Shown here: positions 47,167-58,984 of the stretch, one piece after another
Layout of the letters: every line of letters begins with the position of its first letter
Position numbering within the stretch: the stretch's first letter is position 1
Source of the DNA: Tetradesmus obliquus
Taxonomy: Eukaryota; Chlorophyta; Chlorophyceae; Sphaeropleales; Scenedesmaceae
Direction of reading: 5' to 3'
Length of the DNA stretch: 64,000 bases
NCBI GenBank assembly: GCA_030272155.1
Contig: CP126192.1
Coordinates: 5,738,501 to 5,802,500 of the forward strand
Notes under the pieces: generated by a model
What the model saw: only the letters and a program-made list of their open reading frames with translations
Told to the model about the DNA's origin: nothing
Database searches by the model: none
Program-made: the position numbers and the translations under genes

Positions 47167-48261
47167 AGCTGCACAGACATGACCTTGCTGTGGTGCCTGC
47201 CGCAGCTGCTGCACCTGATGGAAGCGCATGTTCACTGTTGCCCGCAAGCAGCAGCAGTCGCAATGCCCAGCCTAACATGTTACCAGCACCAGCACTGCTG
47301 CCTTAGCTGCTGCTCCTACTGCTGCATCCTGCGCTGTCGCACCAGCAGCCATCCCAGCTGCCAGCCAGCTGCTGATGCTCTACATCAATCGCCTATTACA
47401 TGACATCAACCGCCACTCACTGCAGACTGACTCCTGGCTGGTGCGCAGTGCATCTGCAGAGCTGAACACAGCCTCATCTTCCCACAAGCCTGGGGGGCAG
47501 GGCGTGCAGGATGCATCCCTGGTCCCTCCGGCACTCCAGGTTCCCGCAGCACACTTTGCCGGCTGCGTCCATGTCATAGGCATGATATAGCCCGCCGTCG
47601 GCAGGCATCCAGAGGCCTGCTTGGCACCCGGCCCTGCTGTTGTCACACCCTTTGCTGCAAGATCTGCTGTGGTGGATTTGCTGTCTGCTTCCAATCCGAA
47701 GCAGGAGCGGCGCGCGCCGCGCTGCATGGGTTTGGCGCCGTTCCTGGCTGTGCGCACGCCGCCGGTGCAGAAGAAGCCTTGCTCACACTGCACGCAGCTG
47801 CAGCTGCCACTGGTACAGCGCTCGTATGTGCCGACAGGGCACACTGCAGGGCAGTGGCAGCAGTGATGATCATGGCAGCGCTGGGTGAGAGTGAAGTTCA
47901 TATGGACAGCACCAGCAACCTTTCGGCTACCGACCGTGGCACCAAGGCACACGGCCTCATAACATGAGCTACAGCCGCATGAAATGATTTTTCCAAGCGT
48001 TATGAAGCCCGGAAACTCACCGCAGTGCTGTCCACCGTTCGTCCTGACATATGTAGCTCTGCACTGACTGCAAACCACGTTGGCTCCCTGCGCAGTGCAC
48101 TTCCCCGTCTCGCACGAAGGAATCTTGTTTTTGCAGACTGCGGGCGTCACGGTCTGCCGAGCAGGCGCCTTCTTGTTCTGCTGCTGCAAGCTTCTGGTGG
48201 CGTGAGCGTGTGCTGCAGCACCCAGCACCAGCAACAGCACGCACGCCACGCGCTGCGCCAT
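44002..48261 (-). CDS. Secreted Cys-rich protein with GCC2/GCC3 (ephrin-receptor-like) modules
   Basis: Minus-strand exons: 48261-48021, 47843-47421, 46993-46820, 46593-46390, 46133-45891, 45718-45152 and 44870-44002; 906 residues. Residues 1-22 (MAQRVACVLLLVLGAAAHAHA) are a signal peptide. The rest consists of Cys-rich modules of the type CP.GTY...G.......C..CP.G, for example CPVGTYERC, CAAGTWSAGG, CPKGTYFEGG, CPNGTYSAQD, CPRGTWNPAG and CPIGTYSNGG, as in ephrin-receptor-like GCC2/GCC3 domains common in green algal extracellular proteins. The C-terminal 200 residues are Gly/Ser-rich and end with a Cys cluster (AVEACRSWCDKNPGCWAVTV). No transmembrane helix or kinase is seen, so it is probably a wall or matrix protein. 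All six introns are phase 1. Confidence 0.78.
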
Positions 48262-48799
48262 GCCTAGATTGAAATATTGTATTGAGCGCTGCTGCAGGCC
48301 TGTAGTTATGGTTCGTGTTGAGTGGAAGTCCGATCAAGTTGGGTAGCACGCACCGGGACGACCAATCGGCAGCAACACAGCACTAAGATCTCGCAATGAT
48401 GCTTGTAAAGGGCCTCTACTGTGCCAAGCTGGACTGAGAACAGGTGGTGGCATCGATGCTGCAAGCGGACCGGACCTACGGAGTAGGGCGACCTGCCGGA
48501 CCTTGGGCGAAGCATTTAGCGGGGCCTACAAAGAAGCCGTGGTAAGCATGTCAGTCCATGTGTGAGGGCACGAACACAGCCGAATTGCTCAGGCAAGACG
48601 CTGCACACCACGGGCACTACAGGTCCCGTCAGGCGAATGCTGGAAACGCCAGCCAACGCACAACCAGGCACAAGCTACGTGCTTCACCACGGAACGCTGC
48701 ATCACCGCCGCATCAATCCAAAATCACCCGAACCCTCGCAAAGGCGCCAAGTCAAAAGCACCCTGCTGGGGTGCAGAACAGCAGCACAGCCTGTGCCAT
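48262..48799. other. Intergenic region between the Cys-rich gene and CYP59
   Basis: Both flanking genes are on the minus strand, so this holds the Cys-rich gene promoter and the CYP59 3' UTR. I see no repeat or small gene. Open plus-strand frames here are the complement of the CYP59 last exon. Confidence 0.45.
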
Positions 48800-51700
48800 C
48801 TAGCGGTATCTGCTGCTGCCACCATGCTCCCGCCTGCCAGCGTCCCTGCTATCTCTATGCCTCTCATCCCCGCCTTCATAGCGCCGCTCCCTGGAGTGCT
48901 CTCTGCTGCGTGACCTGCGCTGCTCATACCCTGCTGCATGCCTGTCCCCATCCCTGCTGCCTACTCGCGCGTGCTCCCGCCTGTCTCGCTCATCCCTGCT
49001 ACCACCCCTGTGCTGCTCCTCACGTTCTTGGTATCTGCTGCCACCACCCCGCTGCTCCTGCTGTTGCCCGCGGCTGCTGTAGGGCCCTGCTGCAGCTGCT
49101 GCTGGCGGAGCACGCTCTCTGCTGCGCTCCCTGCTGTGGTGTTTGTGTGACTTCTCTTTCTTATGCTTCTCCTTCTTCTCCTTTTTCTGCTTCTTGTGCT
49201 TCTTGCTCCCATCTCTGCTGCGGCTGCGGCTCCTGCTGCTGCTGCGACTCCTGCCACGGCTTCTGCTGCGGCTGCGCTTGCCGCCGCCGCCGCCAGCTGC
49301 TGCTGCTGCCGGCGCATCCCAGCGCCGCTGCTGCCGCTCCCCGCCGCCATTCCGCTCCACCTGCTGCTGCTGCTGCTGCTGCCGGCGAGCATCGTGATGG
49401 TCAAACAGCAACAGCCCCCTGTCACCTTGCTGCTGCGGCGGCTGATTCTTCCGTTCAAAGCGGCCGTCGCCGCCCGGCCTGCCGCGCTCATGGCCGGAGG
49501 CTTCTGCTGCCATGTCGCTGGTGCCGCCGCGCTTGCCGTGGCGCTTGAACTGCTTCCAGATGTGGCTCACAGACTGGCTGAAGTCCACGCGGATGCGCCT
49601 GCAGCAGCAGCAGCAGCAGCAGCAGCAGTGACAACGCGGCAGCAGACATTGTGAGCAACTGCGCCCATGCCACAAGACTGCCGGCGAACAATAGAGAATC
49701 AGTTGAGTGCACCTTGCATGACGGGTACGCAGCAATGCCCGTACGTTTTAAACCCATATTGCTTACAAACGCAATCCTGCGCAGGCGCATGCAGACGCGG
49801 GATGACCGTTTTGCTGTGCCGCAGCTCCAAGTCAGCGTGCTGCTGCCGTTGCTGCGCCCCATCACTGCATTGCAGCGGCAGCAGCAACGGCAGCTGCCGC
49901 TGCTGCTGCTGCTGCTGCTGCCGCCGCGGACACCCACCTGTCATCGATCAGCACGTTGTTCATCTTGAAGTAGGCTGCCTCGCATGCAGCGTCATTGTCA
50001 TAGCCGATGAAGCCGTAGCACAGCGAGTCGCCGGTCTTGTAGTCGCGGATGATGTCACATGACGTCACGTTGCCAAACCTGCAGCAGTTGCGGGCGGTGT
50101 TGCAAGACCAGTTAAGACACAGAGCATTGGTGCTTGATAAGAGCTATGTAGCGGCAATCGAGCCAAGGAGCTCCGCTCTACCTTGGAACCTCCTGCGAAA
50201 GCCCTGTACCGCAAACCCCTTTCCCAACCTCTGCATCACAGCCGCCATGTAACCCTGACCAAGATGAAGCACACCTGCTGAAGATGATCTCTAGATCCTC
50301 TTCACTTGTAACGGGGTTGAGCTTGCATATGAACAGCATGTTGCTGGGCGGCTTCACGTCAGCCTCAGGCAGGTCCCCAATCATCTCCAGCACCACCGCA
50401 CGGTTGGCCGCCTCAGCCTGGCGGCTCTCCTTCTCAATCTCTTCTGCTGGCCGGGAGTCCTCAACTGGCACCCAGTCCTCCTCCAGGCGGTCACCCTGCA
50501 GCCACACAGCAGTGCTTTTGACGTTTGAGTGCGCATTGCAACATGTGATTGGGCTGCTCAATCCCCTCTGCTGGCGGGGAGTCCTCCACAGGCACCCAGT
50601 CCTCCTCCAGGCGGTCACCCTGCGGCACAAAGAGTGAAAGCGAGGGAGGGATGTGGAGTGCGAGAGAGGCTTGTAACATGGGGAAGGCAAGCTGACACCA
50701 AGTGGGGTGTAACTGGGCCAGAAAGAGTGAGAGTTAACGGCGAGAGTGCAACCACTGATAATGAGCATATGCAAGCACTGCACATTGGTGGTTCTGCCGC
50801 TGAACATGATGACACCGATTGATGCTGCGATGCATGCAGCAACAGCAGCTTCCGCTGGCAGCTGCACCTGTTGGTGGCAGTCTGCCATCTGCCAGTAGGT
50901 ATTCGTCATGCCTGCTGCTGCTGCTGCTGCTGCAGCTGCACTCACATGTTCAAACTGCGGCGCCGGTGACGCATCAGGGATAAGGTCGGCCAGCTGTGGG
51001 GGGTCGTCGAAGGGATCGTCCAGCAGGATGGCGTGGCGAATGCTGCAGGCGGGCGTGCAGCACACGTGCAACAGCCAATGCAGACGGTCACGTATGGTGG
51101 AGAGGTGCGCGTATGTGTGTAGTGTGTGCATGTTTCGGTTGATATGGGTGCTTTGTGTGGCACAGCACCAATGGCCACATAAGTCAGCAAGCAGACACAT
51201 ACATGTAACACAATGGCCACATAAGTCAGCAAGCAGACACATACATGTGTTACAGCCACATGTGCTGGCAATAGGACTTAGGTTTATGGTGCAGGTTTGG
51301 AGTTTGCTTGCTCACCGGATGTTCTGCATGGGTCGGCCAGCCGCATCAACAGGCACCTCACTCATCGCCTCAAGCACCTCCAGGCCCTCACTGACCTGCG
51401 TTACATGACAATGTTAAATAACAGTCTTGTAACAAAAAACAACTGCTTCAGCCAGAAGGTGTGTGTCAGGGGGCGGTTTACTTGAGACTGAGACACCGAG
51501 TTGATATGAAGGGGGGGTAAGCGACAAGCAAGCTCGAATTTCATGTGCTCCAGGGGGGGTAAGCGGGAAGCAAAGTGGTCACTGCCAGTCAGCACACTGA
51601 ACAGGTGGGGAAAGCCTACCAGGGGAGGGAGGGGGGGTAAGCAGCAAGCGACTTTGATCAGCGTGTATGCAAGGGCTGGACCCCCGGTAAGCGGTTGTAC

Positions 51701-51910
51701 CCCTCCACAGATTAACTGGGTGCCTCAGTCTCAAATAAACCGCCCCCTCAAGCAGTAGCAGCACCATATATCCGTGCTTCTGCTATTTCACAACTACATG
51801 GCATCAGCAGCATTATTGTCACCTCCAACCATGTGCTGCAGCTGACCCCATGACCCTGCTGCAGTCGTGCAGTGATGCACCACGCACGCCACTGCTGCTG
51901 GCGCTGCTGG

Positions 51911-51945
<35 letters not shown>

Positions 51946-53063
51946 CCGCCCCCGCCGTCTCTGCCGCCGCCCCCACTGCTGCTGCTGCTGCTGCTGCTGT
52001 TGCTGCTGCCGCTGCTGCCGCTGCTGCTGCTGCTGGTTCACCTGCCCAAACAGCGTGTGCTTCTCATCCAGGCTGTCCAGTGCATCCCCGAGCGTTATAT
52101 AAAACTGGCTGGCATTCAGCCCCGGCCCTGCGCTGGCCATGCCCACTGCACCCCGCCTGGCATGCTTGCGCTTGGGGCTGATCTCATCCTCAAAAAAGCG
52201 CGCCTGCGAGCCGTACATCAGCCTGCAGCGGCAGTGAACATAGATGGAGGTGATGTTACATGAAGCGTCAGCTGACGAGTTGCAAGCAAAGCAGATCAAG
52301 TGCTGTTGGGCGAGAGTTGGAGACGGATGCCAGACGGTTCACTGTATCAGGCTGCAGTCACATCACACATGAATTGTGAAAGCAGGAGACTAACATGCAA
52401 CTGTAACAGGCAACTGCTTGCTCACTCTGTCTCTTCTGTTCATTAGAGCACAGGACAGGCAGCATAATGCTGCTAGTACCGCCGCCGCAGCTGCTGCAGC
52501 TAGCACACGGGCCAACGAGAACAACCAAATGCACAGCTGACTGGGCTGTTGCTGTTGCTGCTGGTTGCTGCTGGTTGCTGTGCCAGTGTCTCACCCATAG
52601 ACTGACTCCCCTCCCTTGCCAGTGCCTGTGGGGTCGCCCGTCTGCGCAATGAAGTCTCGCTGCACATTGTGGAAGATGCAGTTGTTGTAGTACTTGACCC
52701 TGCATGCACGGCAGGGCCAGGCCATGCAGTGAGGCGAGCACTTGAGACCGTTGAGAATGCAGACAGCTGCGCTACCGTGTGCTGCCCTGTCAGCACACTA
52801 GTAACAGAAGCTTCTACATATGAATGCGATTCGTCGCAGCAATTCTCGTGGATGTCAACTGTTCTTGAGCTACATGGGTGCTGTATGGTGAGACGAGGCA
52901 CTGATGCAGCAGCTGGTGTTCACATGCTGCTGTGCTGGCCATGCTGTGCGATGCTGCTGCCTCACTTGCAGAGCTTCAGGAAGTTCTTGCACGTGTTGGG
53001 GGCATCATCTACGTAAAGATCTATGACGATGTCACCCTTGCTGGTCTCTAACAGCACTGCCAT
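48800..53063 (-). CDS. CYP59: Cyclophilin-RRM peptidyl-prolyl isomerase, CYP59/PPIL4
   Basis: Nuclear protein linking RNA polymerase II CTD and pre-mRNA processing. Minus-strand exons: 53063-52966, 52699-52595, 52222-52042, 51395-51316, 51042-50946, 50495-50275, 50078-49938 and 49598-48800; phases close for 573 residues. The divergent cyclophilin domain covers about residues 1-165: [82 protein letters not shown]. The RRM covers about 240-320: [20 protein letters not shown] (RNP2), [11 protein letters not shown] (RNP1), [14 protein letters not shown]. The tail is RS, KE and Arg-rich. The CCHC knuckle found in land-plant CYP59 is not visible. The intron before 52042 has CAG runs and a MITE-like element; a decoy copy of one exon start lies at 50619. 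Confidence 0.95.
50550..50619 (-). repeat. Upstream echo of the acceptor and 5' end of a CYP59 exon
   Basis: On the minus strand, GCCGCAG followed by bases for [14 protein letters not shown] repeats the start of the exon at 50495, about 125 bases earlier in transcription order. The copy diverges after PPAE and has an intact AG. Confidence 0.88.
51466..51751. mobile_element. MITE-like element with about 39-bp terminal inverted repeats
   Basis: The left end (51466-51505, GGGGGCGGTTTACTTGAGAC core) matches the reverse complement of the right end (51712-51751) with about five mismatches. The interior has three or four copies of a G-run followed by GTAAGC and a purine-rich stretch (about 51511, 51553, 51629 and 51684). 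There is no coding sequence and no obvious target-site duplication. It lies in an intron of CYP59. Length, inverted ends and lack of coding fit a non-autonomous DNA transposon. Confidence 0.65.
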
Positions 53064-53408
53064 AGCTACATGTGCAGCTGCTGCTACGGTTTACGCTCCT
53101 GGAGCAGGAGGCAGGCAGTGCTTGTACAGCAGTTGTGAGCGACATGGATTGCCTTCGAAAGGTTACTGAATCAGCTGTTGAAGCGGCCCTTGAATGAGCA
53201 GCACCGCAAGAACCCTTCTTTGTACCACATGTCACTGTCAACTGAACAAACCGGTCATACAGGAGCTCCCAAGCCGGCGCGATCACTCCTGCCACTCGTT
53301 TATTTTAGTTTCTGCTGTGCCTGGTTGGCCGGAACGGGCTGAGCTGCAGCCAGCACAAGCCAACTTTGCGTCCCATAGCTGGTTTGCGTTCGCATACAAT
53401 TGATCAAA
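53064..53408. promoter_or_regulatory. Divergent promoter region, CYP59 (-) and methyltransferase (+)
   Basis: It holds 345 bases between two outward-facing ATGs. No motif was recognised, and no convincing coding potential. Confidence 0.5.
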
Positions 53409-56400
53409 ATGAGCCTCGTTTATCACGCACAAGCAGTGGTTATACGGCTGTTCACATGGCTGTATGACTTGCTGCAGCTTGGCGCTGTTTTTGATGCTTT
53501 CCTCAAAGTCGTCATGCGGGTCACAGAGCTAGACGTGGTGCCGGATTTCATCATTAGACGCGGCATCCGGCTGCTGCTGAAGATCAGGCTGCAGTCTGTG
53601 AGTGCTGGTTACTGGGTACTGGCAGTTGTATAGCACTGGCAACTGGCAGCAGTGAATGTGTGGTGACTGGAGAATCACTTTGCTGCTGCAAGGTCTTTCA
53701 TAGCATCACTCCACCACGAAAAGCTTTTAATATAAGCGTTCTGCCCACCTTTCTATACACGTGCCACTGAGGTGGCTCTTCAACTGCGTGCTAGTAGCCT
53801 GGCATCATCACCGTGTGTGCCATCTTGTGTTGTGGTAATATCTCTTGTTGTCATTGCTGTGCAGATGGCTGGCAGCCTTGAGCAGCAGCTGGAGCGCAAG
53901 ATGGCATTCGTGCAGGAGCTCAAATGCCTGCCGGTGGCGGTGCAGACAGCAGCAGCAAACGAGCAGCACTACGAGGTCAGTTGCAGGCCCTGCAGTACAG
54001 GAATCATAACAGCAGTACAAGTGGCTGCCGGCAGCGCAGGCAGTGCTGTCACCAGCTGGAAAACTTCAGGGTTGTGTTGGATCAAATGTTAATGATGGTG
54101 TGCTTGTTGTTGGAGACACCACCTATTGGAGCTGCAACAGGCATCAGCACTCCCCTTCACAGCAACATCTGCAGCTGCACATCCCCTTAGTCCAGCCATT
54201 GCCCTCGCGAACACCATTCACGCAGCACCTGTCAGCTCTGCTAAGCAGCTGTCAGAGAGATACGTTTGAAATATATTCAACAATAAAGTGACACGGTCCT
54301 GCTGCAGGTGCCTACGGAGTACTTTGTGCTGGTGCTGGGGCGCCACCTCAAGTACAGCTCCTGCCTCTACAACAACCCCGGGGAGGGGCTCAACGAGGCG
54401 GAGCGCAACATGCTGGGTGAGCAGCTGCTAGCTGGCGCTGTTAGTTTGACCAAATGTTGACCAGGGTTGACCTGCAGGCTGGCAGCAACAGTCAGTTGGT
54501 GGCCAATTAACATGCGCAACATGCTAGCTGGCAGCGTTACTTTCAAAAAGATTTGACCAGGGTTGACCAGGAGGCTTGCAGGAACAGTTGGTTGGTGGCC
54601 AAGCAGATGGCATTTGCCTGGCACTCAAGCAGCTGCGGCTGGCTTGCAGGCACGTGCCCCTGCCGTAACACTAATCCTCACCCCACATCGACTGTCGCGC
54701 TGCTGCTGTCACCAAACATTACCTGCAGCGCTGTGCTGCGCGCGAGCGCGGCTAGCAGATGGCCAATCAGTGCTGGAGCTTGGCTGTGGCTGGGGCAGCA
54801 TGAGCCTTTTTATGGCTCAGGCTTTCCCCAACAGCAGCATCACAGCAGTCAGCAACAGCTCCACGCAGCGCGAATTCATCCAGCGGCGCGCGCGGGACCT
54901 GGATGTAACAAATTTGACTGTTATAACGGCGGACATGGTCGACTTCCAGGTGGGCTGCTTGTGTGGCGGCAGCAGCAGCAACAGCAGCAACGACAGCGGC
55001 AGCAATGCGTGCATCTTATACAGATGTTGTGCTGTGTAATAGAGTGATGTGTGCATTTACACAACTTGGCCTGTGTTTCGTTGTTCATGCACCATTGCAG
55101 CTGTGGTGGGCTTTTCGGCATGAGTGTGGCCTGTGCCTTGCCATGTTCTCAACCTGCCCAGCTTTGTCCCCTGCTTTGCAATGCTATCGTTGCTATGCCA
55201 GCTGCTCTTTCTGTGATGCGTACTTGCCAGCTGCCTATCCACTTCTGAGTGTCTCCCGTCTCTTCAACTGCTGCTTCTTGCCCGCAGGCACCCAGCACGT
55301 ATGACCGCATTGTGTCGATTGAGATGTTTGAGCACATGAAGAACTACGCAGTGAGTGTATGCAGAGGGAGACAGGCAGGCTGCTGCGCGATTTGGCAGCA
55401 ACACATGCCTGCACACGGGGTTGCGCTTAGGTTTACATAACCCAGCATGTTCCAGCAGTTGCGCATTATGTGCAAGGCAGCAGCTGATAATCACAACAAC
55501 AGCAGCCTGTCACAAGCCTGTGTAGCGCTGCCATCCTTGCTCACGCCTCCGCCTGCCACACTGCTGCTGCTGTTACTGCGTCTGCTGCTGCTGCTGCTGC
55601 AGGAGCTGATGCGCCGCATCAGCACCTGGCTCAAGCCTGGCGGCGCGCTGTTTGTGCACATCTTCTGCCACAAAAGCAGCCCGTACCACTTTGAGGTGCG
55701 CTGGCAGCGCTGCTGGTGTGCGTAACTGCTGCCAGCAATTGAGAAAAGTTGGCTTGAGGCTGCAGCCTAGTCCTGTTGACTTGTTTGATGAAGCCGCCAG
55801 CGCAGCCATCGAAAGCGTGCCTGCCAAGGCCACCACGGTCGGCCTGCACCTGCTGCTCCGTCACCTGATCGCGGCTCTAATGCCAGGAGACCTGACGTAT
55901 GCACGTCTCAGACATCTGTGTTGTTGCCTGCCGTCATTGTTGCTCAGCTTTAAACTAACATCTGATGACTTTCAAGAATTTACTGCTGCAGGCGAAGGAC
56001 GAGTCTGACTGGATGGCCCGCTACTTCTTCAGCAGCGTTCTATGTTAACTTTACTCCTTTGTTGACCTCCCAACTTCATTTGCAACGTACTGCTGCAGGT
56101 GCAGGACGAGTCTGACTGGATGACCCGCTACTTCTTCAGCAGCGTTATGTGTTGCTTCCTTCACTCTTGCTGACCTCTCAACTTTATTTGTAATGTACTG
56201 TTCCAGGTGAAGGACGAGTCTGACTGGATGGCGCGCTACTTCTTCAGCGGGGGCACCATGCCCAGCCTCGACCTGCTGCTGTACTTCCAGCAGCACCTGG
56301 CGCTGCAGCAGCAGTGGTGGGTCAACGGGTGCCACTACAGCAGGACGCTCGAGGCGTGGCTGGTCAACCAGGACAAGTTCAGGAAGGCCATCATGCCCAT

Positions 56401-56967
56401 CTTTGCACAGGTGGGGCTTAGGGCTTGAAAACGACACTTTAAAATGTTATGTGACGCATGTTGGGGGATGCGGGGCTGGGATGCTGGCCATGATGTGGAT
56501 CTCTTGCAGTACGGCGGCAGTGCATGCTTTGTGCACAATCAGGGTGCTGCATTGTGCATGTGGGTGTGATTGCTGACTGTGTGCGGGCCTGATAGAGGCG
56601 TGGCTGGCCAACCGGGACAAGTTTAGGAAGGCCATCATGCCCATCTTTGCGCAGGTGCGGCTTGTAGGCTGTTTTCGTTATCTGATGTGTCTCAGTGTTG
56701 TGTTGGGCCAGGCAGCCGGCTATGTGCTGGCCATGCTTATGCCTGTGTGTGCACGCCTCACCCCTGCTGCTGCTGCTCCTGCTGCTGCTGTCGGTGCTGC
56801 TGCTGCAGACGTACGGGCGCGACGCGGCGCTGAAGTGGTTTGTGTACTGGCGGCTGTTCTACCTGGCCTGCAGCGAACTGTTTAACTACAACGGAGGCGA
56901 GGAGTGGGGTGTGGGGCACTACCTGTTTGTGAAGCCAGCAGCAGCAGCAGCCAGCAAAGCAGCGTGA
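53409..56967 (+). CDS. SAM-dependent methyltransferase, coclaurine N-methyltransferase / CFA-synthase family
   Basis: Eight exons close in frame: 53409-53597, 53865-53975, 54308-54416, 54729-54949, 55288-55350, 55603-55695, 56207-56410 and 56809-56967 (382 residues; Arabidopsis At4g33110-type proteins about 355). Motifs in order: VPDFIIRRGIRLLLKIRL, NEQHYEVPTEYFVLVLGRHL, KYSSCLYNN, VLELGCGWGSMSLFMA (SAM motif I), TYDRIVSIEMFEHMKNY (conserved Glu/His), LKPGGALFVHIFCHK, FFSGGTMPS, LVNGCHYSRTLEAWL, NGGEEWGVGHYLF. The family is related to cyclopropane-fatty-acid synthases; plant members are annotated as coclaurine N-methyltransferase-like, but the algal substrate is unknown (an amine or lipid). 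Exon 7 has partial copies on both sides and exon 3 has one copy of its end. Confidence 0.92.
54417..54640 (+). repeat. Intron tandem duplication including the end of methyltransferase exon 3
   Basis: CGCAACATGCT plus following intron bases and a TTGACCAGGGTTGACC motif occur twice (54404-54475 and 54512-54575), followed by a degenerate third motif. The echo of the exon end has lost its GTGAG donor (TAGCTG follows). Confidence 0.65.
55985..56201 (+). repeat. Two upstream echoes of the acceptor and 5' end of methyltransferase exon 7
   Basis: Two units of about 108 bases each contain an intron end, a CTGCAG acceptor and bases for KDESDWMARYFFS or QDESDWMTRYFFS, then continue into AGCAGCGTT intron-like sequence. 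The real exon follows at 56207. The two echoes share the AGCAGCGTT branch, so one arose from the other. Confidence 0.9.
56594..56664 (+). repeat. Downstream echo of the 3' end and donor of methyltransferase exon 7
   Basis: Bases for EAWLANRDKFRKAIMPIFAQ followed by GTGCGG repeat the end of exon 7 (56356-56410) about 240 bases downstream. An intact frame and donor are kept. Confidence 0.9.
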
Positions 56968-58027
56968 GCAGAGCCAGAGCTAGGCATGGTTGTGTGCATT
57001 GCAGCGAGCAGAGGTAGGCACTGCTGCGTTCAGGGGTGCTGCAGCCAGCAGGGGCAATTGGTGGCCCGTGCGTGCTGTGCATGTGCACGTGCACACCGCG
57101 CAGCTGCAACGCACCATACTCGCAGGAGTGCCCAGCATCCCTGCTGCGCATGCGCAGCAGAATATGCTGCTGTGAATCTGGCCACAGGATGGTTGTGGTG
57201 CGAGCGACGCACATTGCAGGAGCTGGGCCGCAGCCACTGGGTGGTCAACCCCAGCAGTGCTTGCAGGGTTGCAGGACACGCAACATAAGCGCTTATGTTG
57301 CGGCAGCCCGTCAGCATTAATCTACATCCATAGGCTTGCAGCGCCGCAAGCTTCTACTTCGGCATGCTCATTCGAGCTGTCCTGTCTCATGACATTGTAT
57401 CAAGTTGAATGAAGATAAGCATGCTGAAGATAAGGTTGTTCAAAGGTACCAGCTTCAGGCCAGAGTGCGGGTAGCGTTGATCTGTGTGATGTTGCATATG
57501 CTTGTAATGTATGACCTGCATGCACGTTATAACCCTCTTATTGCTGTGTGCACGCCTGCCCCCTTCTGCCCTGCATCCAATGTCATGCTCTTGCCCGCCT
57601 GTCCGTTAGCTCCCAACAATCCCGTGACAAAGTATTAAGGGGAACTAAAGGAGCTTTTTAGGCACAATGGCCGTGTGTCGTTGTTTTCATCGTGATCCAG
57701 GGTTTTCCTTCATGACGGCACCTAATCTGCTGCATCGAGCCAGCCCCTCTCCTTCGCTGTTTCAGGGCCTCCCCGCACACAACAGTCCGTCCTTGATGGC
57801 TGATTACAAGTCTCAGTTGTGATCCAGCGCTTGATAATCTACATCTCACATGTGCTGTAGTGCAGCGACCCAGGTCCAGACCTGCTGATCGAGCGTGCTT
57901 CGAACGCAAACAGAAGGTCTTGTCACCCCTCAGCGTTTTTAACTGATGGTACAACGGCAATGCTGCATCAACGTCAGATGTTGACGGTGCATCAAGCCGC
58001 CAGCACTTGATTCTGATCTCTGACATC

Positions 58028-58059
<32 letters not shown>

Positions 58060-58097
58060 CACACGTTCAGTCATACACAGCTGTGTGCAGCCAAGCC
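56968..58097. other. Intergenic region between the methyltransferase and second MYND gene
   Basis: It contains a candidate TGTAA at 57503 and a (CAG)n run at 58029-58056 in the presumed 5' region of the MYND gene. No coding exon was recognised. Confidence 0.5.
57503..57507 (+). terminator. Candidate TGTAA poly(A) signal for the methyltransferase
   Basis: It lies about 535 bases after the stop at 56967. Confidence 0.35.
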
Positions 58098-58953
58098 ATG
58101 CCGTCCAGCAATGATCTGCATCAGCAGCAGCAGGCAGTGCCCGCAGCGCGCAAGCTGCAGGACCTGTTGCGTGGTCCACAACTATCGCAGCTGCTGCAGC
58201 ACCCTCCTCCAGCCAACCCAACAGCACAACAGCGGCAGGTGATGGTCGCCTGCATGCTCGCTGTGCAGAGGCTGGACCAGGCGCTGACAGGGGCTTCTGG
58301 AACACCAACAGCAGGCCAGCTGCTCAGCAGCCTTCTGCGCGTAGATGCAGCACACAGCACAGCAGCGCTGGTCGCCTGGGCGCTGCAGCGACCAGAGCAG
58401 CTGCAGAGTGAAGGGACGCAAAATGTCATCACTGACCCCCTGACAGCTCTCTGGTGCTTTGCTCAACCTGCTCTGATGGCTCAGTTAGTAATGGTGGTTG
58501 AATTGAGTCCCAGTAGCGCGGCGCAGCTGGCGAGGGACGTCACACAGCAGCTGGATCGGTCAGGTGAGCAGGACCAGGATGGCGAGATTATGCTATCGCG
58601 CTATGCTGTTTAGTGCATTTCGCAGCTGATGATGCATTGTTAGAGGTCATGATCAGCCCACTTTGGTCATCATACATGACACCTGCCCGGTGCGGCAAGC
58701 GCGTTGCAAGCAGGGTGTTGGTCCGTGCCAGCGCAGCAACTTGTCACTTTGCGCGCCCTAGGTGCCAGTGCTGCCAGAATCTGGTGTGTGCCAAGGCCAT
58801 CCCAGCTGGCATCAGTACAAGTTCTTCTCTGTTGGTTGATGGACACTGCTTGTGCTGCTGGCGTTTGCTGCGTTTGCTGCTGCACCGTGCTGTGCAGGCC
58901 TGCTGCAAAGGCTGCCTTCAGCTTTGGAGCAGTGCTCTCAGCTGCTGCTGCAG

Positions 58954-58984
<31 letters not shown>

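Noticed and set aside
48562-49548. 328-codon plus-strand open frame
   Set aside because: Shadow of the CYP59 RS-rich last exon; composition is Pro/Cys/His-rich with no family motif.
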